From: Amphibalanus amphitrite
Taxonomy: Eukaryota; Arthropoda; Thecostraca; Balanomorpha; Balanidae
Reading direction: 5' to 3'
NCBI RefSeq assembly: GCF_019059575.1
Contig: NW_024881993.1
Span: 372,001-436,000, forward strand
Length of the DNA: 64,000 nucleotides
Shown here: positions 37,301 through 45,701 of the stretch, in pieces
Numbering within the stretch: the stretch's first letter is position 1
Layout: every line of letters begins with the position of its first letter
The notes under the pieces: generated by a model
Seen by the model: only the letters and a program-made list of their open reading frames with translations
The model's database searches: none
Told to the model about the DNA's origin: nothing
Program-made: the position numbers and the translations under genes

Positions 37301-40085
37301 CCCGCGGATGTAAAATACCGGTTCTTCTCTGGCATGTGGCTAAGGGGAATCCCCGGCCACCGGTCACAAAAGTCACCGGTCACGTCCGATCAACCAGTTA
37401 GTCTTGGAACATCTGAGCCGAGAGGTAAAGCACGGACCGGACCACCGAGCCAGGCTTCGGGCCTGGATCCGCCCCGCATCCAGTGCACTACAGCCTCGCT
37501 TAGAAGGCCGAACTTCAGCAAGATAGAGAGGATAATAGCACAACAGCGTGCGGGCGATACTGAGACGGTATCTCGTCCCAGTACAGAAAAGGGCCACGGT
37601 TGAGCAACCAATTCCTGTTTGACCAGTGGCTGGAATAACCAAAATCAGTCGAGATGGGCGCTGCACACGGCGGCAGTTTAAATTGTAAATCGCGTGGGAA
37701 TCTGCACGGCTGCGGTCGCGTGAGAAGAGTAGGGCTACCGGAATGCACTGCTGGGATGTAGGTACGGCCGCTGGTGGACCGTTGAGAAGATAAATAAGCG
37801 GACGGCAGTCTGAATTCATATCAAGGGGACAGAGATGGAGAATGGAGTGAAGGAGGAAGGGTGAGGGGAGAAGGGGGAGAAAGCAAGAGAGGGTGACAGA
37901 TCAGCGACGTAGCGACCACAAACAGCATCCCAAAGTATACGTCTAATTTTGTCATTATTGGATGCTACATCACGAATTAATTCATCTTTCATTTAACCAG
38001 CCGTCTTCCCGACGAAGTTGCTAACGACGGATCACATTTCAATCAAAACGCCATCTACCTCCACCACAACATGGTCCGCAGACGACCCGTATCACCCAGT
38101 GAACTTCTAACCGCCGCAGGCGGCCCAAGTTGACCGCAAAATACATAAATAGAACAGAATACGTCCTATGGCGGGGCGGGGTCGTCTCTCGGCCGACCGT
38201 CTCCTACCGTTCACCGGGTCAGATTATGCAGCGACAGGCTGCAGCCGGCGCCATGCAGCCCACACAGCTGCACCAGCAGAGCTACAGATTGCAGAAGCTG
38301 CAGCAGTCCGGCAGCCACACCTATGGTATGACATCAGCGGCGACCGGCCTGCCCACCGGAGACACGGAGGGGAGGCGGACATGGCGCAGGCGGCACGTGC
38401 GGACATAACACAGAGGACACAGCACGTGCGCGTTAGTTAGAGCAGACGCGACTGTAGCACAGTACGGTGGGGGTGCACTCCTGGGGAGCGTTAAACGCTG
38501 CCAGGTCACGGTCACATCAGGAGGACAAATTCATCGGCGTGAGAGCGAGCTTGCCAGATCTCCAGAACGTGGAATGGCGAACACTCGCAGCATCACGAAC
38601 CCATCACCGGTGCAGGGAGGGAGATGACGACTGGCAAGGCCCTAACTACAACGACTGGCATCTCAAGCGTGGGACAGGACAATATGAAGAGTCTGAGTGT
38701 GGGACAGGATAACAGAACAAGGTGACCGAGCATGGCAAAGAGTAATGTAAGAGGTCGGGGACATAGCACGATGGATGGATTGGATCTGCAACATTGATCT
38801 CCGCGGGATCAAACTGCTCCTTCACAGTGCTATCCTCCCAACTCGGATACAGTCACACAGCTGAGGATTTCTAGGTATTTAGGTATCAGATCGAAAAGAT
38901 ACAAATTTTACCACGCTTTGAGTAGAACAGCAGTCAGCACGATCATCATTGCAAAAAAAATCAGTCTCGAAAAAACGAAATCCACAAGTAGGTATGGTTT
39001 GATGAGCCCCCACCCACAACAGTCAACAACCACCACAAATCGCATTATTCATCTCCCCTCCACAGCTAACAGATCCTCTCTGAGAGAGTGGACCGCGGTA
39101 CAGTCTGACACCACAAGCCCCACTGACAGAGCTGCCAGGGACCGCCCGTCAAATACGATCGTGCCGGAGGGCCCCCTCGGGAGATGAGAGACGCATTCCA
39201 GTCATTCCTCGCGACTCGCCATGGCCGAGTCTGCGCCGGCGCGTCACGAGTGTGCGGTCTGAGGAGTGGAGGAGATGGGAGAGAGAGGAGAAAAGGAGGG
39301 GGGAAGAGGGGGCATAGAGGAAAGTGGAAACTAGCCCCAGACGATAGAAGAGAGTACTGATAGAAGAACTGTGAGAGAATACCTAATGATCTGCCGGTCA
39401 GCACAGTTCAAGAATCATTATTGAGATAAAGAGATTGTCTCTTTCATCAATGACATTGCAATGTGCCCCCGTCAACCAACCATTCCCCAATCCATCCTCA
39501 ACACAGCACGGCTACATCCAATGATCACCACGGATCAGCGGATCACCGATGGGCTGTGATTCTCGGACGCGTAGGGATCACTCGAGACGGCGAGTAGCGA
39601 GAATCAGCACGTATCATCGCAGTTATCGATGATCAAGAACCATTGCATCGATCGCGAATACGCAGAGAACGCAGCAGTCTACAGCGATTAGTGGAAAGTC
39701 CCGCAATTAGCGAGGATCAGCAGAAACCACTACAACCCACGGGTTCGGCAGGGATCATGGCTGTCATCAGCGATCATCCAGCTTTGCCTACCAATCATCG
39801 GGAATCGGCACGAATCACAACTGAACGTCGATAATCGGCAAAGTCACCAATTTCGAGCGAATCAGCACGATCATCTTGATCATCCGCACCATCTCGATAA
39901 CGGCAAATCATCCTCACAAGTTTGCATGTTTGTTGGGGTATAAGGGCGGGTAGACATCAACGATCCTCTCCCGTTGCAGCGGTGACCGACACTGACCTTG
40001 GCGTAGCGGAAGAGCTCCTTTTGGTGACGTAGTCTCTCGGCCGGCACCGGGTGCTTTTTATGCATGAACTTGAACATGGCTGCAC
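25230..40085 (-). CDS. l(2)gl: Lethal(2) giant larvae, first two coding exons and 14.7 kb intron
   Basis: Two exons, 40077-39997 and 25325-25230, join in phase 0 into the N terminus of an L(2)gl/LLGL protein: [16 protein letters not shown] through LFRYAK, then [20 protein letters not shown] and [12 protein letters not shown]. Drosophila reads MLKFIRGKG, then [23 protein letters not shown] and LMAIGTQTGA. By family knowledge this is a WD40 double-propeller scaffold of the Scribble polarity module, phosphorylated by aPKC at the cell cortex. Only the N-terminal ~59 of about 1100 residues are seen. Further exons should lie below 25230 or outside the window, and I found none. A tRNA gene lies about 235 bp past exon 2, in the next intron. 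Confidence 0.93.
31596..31626. repeat. (GGCC)n run
   Basis: ccggccggccggccggccgg followed by cgcggccgg. A similar run stands at 51563-51588. Self-complementary, so it can fold back. Confidence 0.8.
31948..32049. promoter_or_regulatory. Cluster of four CRE palindromes
   Basis: TGACGTCA at 31948, 31972, 31996 and 32042; the first three are exactly 24 bp apart. The sites follow a GC-rich block and lie inside the long l(2)gl intron, so they might be an intronic enhancer or alternative promoter. Confidence 0.6.
35430..35575. repeat. Degenerate CTGACC-type repeat
   Basis: About ten imperfect units on the theme ctgacctgaccctgtctga, spaced 12-20 bp. It includes gacctgacct motifs like those in the AGGTCA elements. 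Confidence 0.5.
35582..35968 (-). CDS. Candidate alternative first exon of l(2)gl (Ser/Thr/Pro-rich)
   Basis: An open frame from ATG at 35968 reads 129 codons, [20 protein letters not shown] through TCRRPLIK, and meets a strong donor AAAG|gtgagt in phase 0. It lies inside the l(2)gl intron, on the same strand, and would join in frame to TAQHGF. The middle is a tandem-repeat peptide rich in SPTP and STP, from a ~20-30 bp degenerate DNA repeat, so the open frame could be chance. No conserved domain. This is inference only. Confidence 0.25.
35720..35945. repeat. Degenerate ~20-30 bp repeat under the candidate exon
   Basis: ggactgggggaagctcgagt, ggactaggggcagcctgggt, ggactaggggtggctacggt and ggattggatcgggctagact follow one another. 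This DNA repeat is what codes the SPTP/STP peptide of the candidate alternative exon. Confidence 0.65.
39510..39900. repeat. Degenerate GAATCAGCACGATCATC-type repeat
   Basis: About a dozen imperfect units of 25-35 bp: gagaatcagcacgtatcatc, cgaggatcagcag, catcagcgatcatccag, gggaatcggcacgaatcaca, gcgaatcagcacgatcatct. The array ends about 100 bp from the l(2)gl start-codon exon, inside the intron. Confidence 0.6.
39997..40085 (-). CDS. l(2)gl: l(2)gl exon with start codon
   Basis: The ATG is at 40077. It codes 27 residues, [20 protein letters not shown] through LFRYAK, with donor AAG|gtcagt in phase 0. An acceptor atttcag stands eight bases before the ATG (the exon begins at 40085), so at least one non-coding 5' exon lies upstream. 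Confidence 0.92.
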
Positions 40086-42081
40086 CTGAAATGGGGGCAA
40101 GAACGAGAATCAGTTAGTGGGTGAGTGAGGGTCTAGGTGGTGCATGGTTGTTTGAGAGTGAGACTGATGGGGATCAATGAGGATGGTGAAGATAAAATTG
40201 CAGGACATTCACCCTGCATTCATTTATTGACCTGAAAGATTACAGTGGGCGAGAGATGGATGCTCCAAAGGCAACCAATCAAACAATTTACGAAATGTTT
40301 AACAAATTCCTTGTAGTTTTTCAGGATGTTTCATGTTGCAGCATAGAAATACATATCAACACATAGTTGCAAAAAATTATCTTCCCTGTAAGCAACTGCA
40401 GCATGAACTCAAGATAAATCAGTTTAGAACCTGTTTTATGACAGTTGATGCTGATAAAAGGTTATTCACAGCAGTCAGCCCTAGAATTCAAAATTGCATC
40501 AGAATTTAAAAAATATCATAAAACTTTGCAGAATTCATAAACTTACACTAGCATTGGATCAAAATGCTCACCACAGAAAAAGTACCTACTAGTGGCTTGG
40601 CATATTGAGAAATACTTTGCTCATTGTCATCTCCAGAGAGTAACGAACAGAGGAGGCTGGGTTCCAAAAGGAGGCAGATGCTGGGTGATAAATTAGGCAA
40701 AAATTAGCTCAACTGATCTGCAGCTGAAGGGAACATGATGATGACATCATTGCAGTGGGTTAACTCCATAAAAATTGGCTTATCATTCCTCAATTCTCAT
40801 AAGCCTCATACTGATTCACTGACATCTTCCCATTGCATTTGAGGCGGCATGTCAACATAAGCGTCAGGCAGGCATTTAAAGAAAGCATTCAAAATAAAAT
40901 GAGACTGCAACGAAATCAGACAAACACTTGCAACGAGTAGGCACAACACCTCAACTCACCGCTTTTGCTCTAGATGATTGCAATCTGCAGATTTTAGGTA
41001 CCAGAATCGTCTGATTCAACACACTGGTATTATAGGTATTTCTCTACCTAAAAACACACTATTTACACACACCACGGATATTATCTAATTCTCTCCACTA
41101 TGAACACCACACAAACGCGCACTTGGTATTCGCAAACCGGGGCTTCAGTAAAAACTGGATTGCGTCAGCTGGCTGGCCAGCTGACGACGTACGATAGGTA
41201 TTTTAATATAGATATAAGCGAGGCAGTAATATGGACATAAATATTTTAAATGGCATTAAATGAAAAATTGATAAGTAAATATTTATTCTTTTATATCTAG
41301 CATTGATATGTAATAATCTCTGCTAGCGCCACCATACGGCGCCAGCTGGCAAATAATCCAGTTAATACCAGAGCCCGCAAACCGCTATTTTGCCGGCACG
41401 ACACCGGTCTCCGCACGACACCGACGCGCGCAGCAGAATCGCGTGCAACGCTCCGCGAGCCGCCACCGACGCAACAACGCCACGAAGCGGTGTCAAGGTA
41501 ACGCCCAGGAACGGGTTAGGTGGGGCCGGGCCGACAACTGTTGCTTAGTGGATCCGGCACACAAATATTTCAATATAACTTATTTTTTGTCCCGTACCGG
41601 CTATGCATTTACAGTTACCGACTAATTCTGTCGTAATTATCATGGCATAGAATGAGCATCCACCTATAGGTGTCGCCACACGCAGGGGCTCCTGGCCACC
41701 TAGCGTCACTTCCGTAAGTTACAGTTCTAATCTATCCACGAGATGTCCATACCAGCCTCTCAATGGGCTTTGTGCGTTGCTGCATGATGACCACCGACGG
41801 GCGACGACGGCACAAACTATTGCACTGAAATAGTGCAGCCCATTGAAATATATGCCTTTCATCCAGCTTTACCTATGGACCAAACTGTGTTACCTTATCA
41901 TCCACCCCATGACCCGGGTTGACGGTCGACAGTCGACACTCGGCAAACTGCAAAGCCAACAGAACCACCCCTTGTGTAGCAACACCTATTGGTCACCAAA
42001 TCGGAAATATCAAGACATAGCCCTCTATATTTCAGCGGTCTAGAGCCACCCTAATGGACCTCATACATGTGACATGACACA
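40086..42081. other. Upstream region of l(2)gl
   Basis: Between the l(2)gl coding start and the TRMT10A 3' end. AT-rich to 41.1 kb, then the MITE, then a GC-rich, CpG-rich block at 41375-41530 that would suit the l(2)gl promoter and first non-coding exon. No TATA box or exon could be fixed. Confidence 0.45.
41151..41365. mobile_element. AT-rich MITE with TA target, upstream of l(2)gl
   Basis: Ends AAAACTGGATT and (inverted) TTAACTGGATT, with TA on each side (41149-41150 and 41366-41367). Sub-terminal gctggc/gccagc is also inverted. The left end contains a 10 bp stem hairpin, cgtcagctgg-ctgg-ccagctgacg, at 41163-41186. Tc1/mariner-type MITE by target site. Confidence 0.6.
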
Positions 42082-42087
42082 TTTATT
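42082..42087 (-). terminator. Poly(A) signal AATAAA for TRMT10A
   Basis: AATAAA on the minus strand (tttatt on plus), about 180 bases after the TRMT10A stop codon, at a typical distance for a short 3' UTR. Confidence 0.6.
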
Positions 42088-42266
42088 GAAACACCGACGC
42101 ACAAAGCTATCACATGTCACCAAAATCCAGCAGCGAGCCATCACGCGTTAAAGAATAACAAACGAGACAAGGTAATGCCGTCATAAGCTTACTCTGCCAC
42201 CCTGTGCACGTTGTCCATTACACCCTCTTCCCTCGACACTGACAGTGACATGACGGGGTCATCTGG

Positions 42267-43658
42267 TCAACTTTCCACCGAGCCGTTGGTCACATATTCC
42301 TCAACGGATTTCGCACCGTCCCCTGCACCGGTCGAAGCATCCGATTTCCCACCGCACACACTTATGTCACTGCTAGACACCGGTTCAGGGTTCACCGATT
42401 CAGGGTTCACCGCTTGAGGAGTTCCCGTAGCAGACGGCTCTGCTCCCGGCGCATCAACCTTCTTCTGTGACTCAGCAACAAGCCCTGACGTGACTCCCGT
42501 CCCTGCGTCCTCTTCTGCCTTCCCGGTGCCATCATGTGCCGTCGCAGCCGCTTCTGAATCCCCTCTGCTAGCGTGCGCCGGTCCACCGTCTCCCACCGAC
42601 TCAGTCGTCTCCGTGGAACAGTCTCCATCAGAAGTCTCTCCCTTAATGATGGCTCCTTTCCTGGCAGGCAGAACCTGCTGAAGAGCCTGCCTCCAGCCGC
42701 TGCCACCAGCCACCAGTAGCAGGATGCTGAACACGTGGTCAATCGTTAGCACCTTCCTCGTCTTCATCTCCACAAAGTCGTCAATTGGTAATCGCGCGTG
42801 CGCGATCCCCGCCTCTCGCGCACGCCGCAGGCACTCGCCCTTGTGGTGGTTGTGATCCACCAGCCCACCGATCACATACGCCCTGCCCGGCTCCAGCTTG
42901 TCCAGCTGATGTTCCGAGTCGCTGGTGAGATAGGTAACCTTCTCATGAGGAAGCACATCCAGAAGGTGGTCACGTTCTATGCGTACATCCCAATTCTGCC
43001 AGCCATCGTTGGCATCCATGAGTCTCCGACTCTCTCCATCCATGCTAGTGAGGAGAAATTGAACGGGTCGCGCAGCGCGACGGTTAGCCGCGTAACATCG
43101 TTGTACCTGCTTCAGACACTTCCCCAGGTCTCGTTCGGTCATGAGATCGTCAAAAGACAGGTCAATCACCACCTGTACGCCACTGCCGGAAGCCATTGGC
43201 GCCAGGCGCGGGCGTTTGGGAGGCGCATCGCCGGCAGCTATTGCGGCAGCTACCGCGGCCGCGCGTTTTTCCTTCCGTCGCTGCCGCTCGGCACGTCGTA
43301 GGGCAGGTCGTTGCGCTAAAAATGCCTCACGCTTGGCCAGCCGCTTGCGCTGACGTTTGGAGAGAGTTGCCTCACCCTCGCTGGGTGTATGCGTGGCATC
43401 TGATGGCTCGGACTGGCTATCTGCAGTGGCAATGTTGATAGCGTCTGAAGTTTTTGACTGCCCGTTTGTGGAAGAATCTGTGGCATTATCTGACTTCTCA
43501 GTCTTTCTATCTGTGGAGGTCATGTGTGTCTTGGAAGAAGACACATTTACTTCAGATGTGTCAGATGTGACCGACTCTGGCTGGCCAGCAGCGGCAGCTG
43601 GAGACATGTCCGCATCACCAGAGGTAAGTAGGGAAGTGGCTGATGTTTCCGCCATCAT
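42267..43658 (-). CDS. TRMT10A: tRNA (guanine(9)-N1)-methyltransferase, TRMT10A type
   Basis: 463 residues in one exon. Family role: SPOUT-fold, SAM-dependent methylation of N1 of G9 in tRNAs. Residues 1-90 are Ser/Thr/acidic disordered. Then comes a basic segment, KRQRKRLAKREAFLAQRPAL with RRAERQRRKEKRAAA. The Trm10 domain runs from about 155 to 335: VQVVIDLSFDDLMTERDL, VTYLTSDSEHQLDKLEP, YVIGGLVDHNHHKGECLRRA, ARLPIDDFVEMKTRKVLTID and WRQALQQVLPARKGA. These match human IVDHNHHKG, KMNSRKVLAVNHVFEI and LPQRKGA. The last ~115 residues are an acidic, Gly/Ser-rich tail. The start is the first of two adjacent ATGs. An acceptor (ttttgcag) lies at 43699, so the 5' UTR is spliced. TRMT10A rather than TRMT10B is my preference, from the DHNHHKG context. 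Confidence 0.95.
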   Translation of the reverse strand: MMAETSATSLLTSGDADMSPAAAAGQPESVTSDTSEVNVSSSKTHMTSTDRKTEKSDNATDSSTNGQSKTSDAINIATADSQSEPSDATHTPSEGEATLSKRQRKRLAKREAFLAQRPALRRAERQRRKEKRAAAVAAAIAAGDAPPKRPRLAPMASGSGVQVVIDLSFDDLMTERDLGKCLKQVQRCYAANRRAARPVQFLLTSMDGESRRLMDANDGWQNWDVRIERDHLLDVLPHEKVTYLTSDSEHQLDKLEPGRAYVIGGLVDHNHHKGECLRRAREAGIAHARLPIDDFVEMKTRKVLTIDHVFSILLLVAGGSGWRQALQQVLPARKGAIIKGETSDGDCSTETTESVGDGGPAHASRGDSEAAATAHDGTGKAEEDAGTGVTSGLVAESQKKVDAPGAEPSATGTPQAVNPESVNPEPVSSSDISVCGGKSDASTGAGDGAKSVEEYVTNGSVES

Positions 43659-43700
43659 AAGGGCAACAGGTGCAGGTTTCAGCAAACCTTTCACAGCTCT
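43659..43700 (-). other. TRMT10A: TRMT10A 5' UTR end with splice acceptor
   Basis: On the minus strand ttattttcttttgcag precedes AGCTGTGAAAGG, 40 bases before the start codon, so the coding exon is entered from a 5' UTR intron. The first non-coding exon was not located. A GC-rich stretch at 44.65-44.96 kb is a possible site for it. Confidence 0.7.
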
Positions 43701-45514
43701 GCAAAAGAAAATAATAATTAATTACAACAAGCTGAACAACCAGAACATACATGATTAAAGTCACAGTATCCAACAGGATGAAAAAATGAAGATAGTTTTC
43801 ATTGGCTGACAACACAAAAATGAAACCAGCTATTGCGAACCTGCCAACTGGCAACTCACCACCTACAATTGAAATCTGAATTCACAAAGAGCTAACGTCA
43901 AGTCAATTTAGGTACATTCATGTTGAATATTTTGACAGCCTATGCATTTAATACAGGAAAATATATCAAATCCAGTAGACGCCTGAAAATGTTAAGATAT
44001 AAAAAATAGTTTAATTGTAATTACACCAAAATTGGTAATAATAAATACCATTTCAATTTTCAACATTTATAAGTGGGCTCAACATTTCAGTTCACCCAAG
44101 GAACCATGGTCAAGGAACAGCTGTGAAAAGCCGCCTAGAAAAGTGTCTCAAAAATCATTAGAACTGTCAACTGGTAGGTAACTAATCGTCCAAATCAAAG
44201 CCCGAAATAATTTTAAAGATTTAAATGCACCTCACCGTAATAACGTCCACAAACAAAACTGTGTTTTACATGCCTAAGCCAGAAGCTTGGCAGCCTTCTT
44301 TACACTGTTCTTTTCTTGCATGATGTGCGGTTAGCGACTTCGACATGCTAATCAATTACCAGCATTGCTGTTCACTAGCCTGCGCGAGTCACTCTTCACA
44401 AAAAAATGAACATAATTGTCAGTAACTGGCATGCCTCTTATTTGTCACATGTGCGCGGTATACGCATGACGCAACTGCAGCCAGACACAAAGGGAATCTC
44501 GTAACATTCGGTAATAAATTCCTTTATATCGGGCTCTGGATGGTCTCGCCAGACCGAACGAGTCAAACCCAACAAAACAAAGCAAAACAAAACTAAACAA
44601 ACATTTCGTAGACAGACATTCGGCGAATCCGCTGCCAGCGGACAGCATACTGAGCCGTCTTTTTAGGATTTGAGCCTTTCGTCTCCGACTGAGTCAGTTG
44701 TTGATCGGCGGAACCGAAGCACCAGATCAGCTCTCCATACCGCCCCCGCGGCCGTTCGGTGTCTGAGGGATCCGATTACCGGACGGTCTGCCTTATGCCG
44801 CTTTCCCCCTGAAGGGCTAGCCATTGTCGTGCATCTGGCGGTAACGAGCAGGGAGGTCGATTCGACCCCTTGCACAGCGCCAACGCTTCGCCAGATCACC
44901 GTGGGCCCTCTCGCCGCACACCCGCAGCACTTCTCCCTAACCAAGAAATTACGGATTCGATAAACGTATGCATGTATTTCAGAGTACAATGTAGTATCAT
45001 TTCATGCAGAGTACAGGAATGACGTACTGGCCTTTCCCTAACATCACATTATCACATCGATAATGTACAAAGCTAACCCTGAGATGTACACCCAAACTTC
45101 ACGATTATAAGCTATTCATGATTACAAAAAACACGCATACAAATAAACAAAAACGCCTTTGACTGATGCGTACCACGACAGTGCATCTAAACATCATGAA
45201 AGCAAGTATGAAAGAGCTTCTTGAAAGAGCGGTCGGGGACACCGATTTATAACGTCGTATCGGATGATTTCTTGTTTTCGTCGTATAGCATGGGCATGAG
45301 AGGTTACAAACATCGTCCACTGCCATGCCGCAATGCAAATCATCCCCTAGTACAGTCCACCAGAGGACAAAACTTGGTGACGATATATGGCATTATATCA
45401 AATATATTGACATTCGTCACATCATGACGAGGCCTACCAAACGTCCCTCCTCCAAGAAAGTGATGTCACCTTTAACCCCAACTCCAATGACGTCATTTTC
45501 CGCACCCGCTGACA
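43701..45514. other. TRMT10A upstream region and SPG11 downstream flank
   Basis: AT-rich to 44.5 kb, then the SINE fragment, then a GC-rich block at 44650-44960 that could hold the TRMT10A first exon and promoter. That block includes ggaggtcgattcgacccc, a weak B-box look-alike. Nothing else is supported. Confidence 0.4.
44519..44602 (+). mobile_element. 3' fragment of the same SINE-like family
   Basis: ggctctggatggtctcgcca, then accgaa and caaacccaacaaaac, resembles the 3' end of the copies at 56.1-56.8 kb (ggctctgaaatggtct, gaccgaaagggc, ctaacccaac) and is followed by an A/C-rich tail. It is 5' truncated. A possible target repeat is acattcgg at about 44496 and 44626. Confidence 0.5.
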
Positions 45515-45701
45515 TCACATGCCGCCCGTTTTCCACACGGTATCCCGCAGCCAGCCGGCCTCAGCCGTGTCCAGCAGCGCTCCAATGACGTCACGCAGCT
45601 GCAGCTGACTGGCGGCTCGGTACTGCAGCTCCGGTCCGGCGGCGGCCAACGTCAGACGGCGCAGACGCGACGGGGAGAACTGTCGCGCCGAGCCGCGGAT
45701 A
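45515..45701 (-). CDS. SPG11: SPG11 terminal coding exon
   Basis: One base, 61 codons and a TGA stop (residues 1077-1138): [20 protein letters not shown] through TVWKTGGM. It corresponds to the human tail YYKLAYEHKFYEIVNVLLKD and ends within a few residues of the same point, so the C terminus looks intact. The acceptor is cgttatcag. I saw no AATAAA on the minus strand close behind the stop. Confidence 0.92.

Larger units (their letters stand above)
25326..39996 (-). other. l(2)gl: l(2)gl intron, 14.7 kb
   Basis: No recognised exon on either strand except the weak candidate at 35582-35968. Holds a CRE cluster (31.95 kb), a (GGCC)n block (31.6 kb), a CTGACC-rich degenerate repeat (35430-35575) and a GATCA-rich degenerate repeat (39510-39900). 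Composition swings between GC-rich (29.5-31.7 kb) and ordinary. Confidence 0.7.

Noticed and set aside
38130-38440. Gln-rich frame around [20 protein letters not shown]
   Set aside because: A CAG-rich patch with no splice support and no homology that I recognise.
44840-44875. B-box-like ggaggtcgattcgacccc
   Set aside because: No matching A box at the right distance and no cloverleaf.
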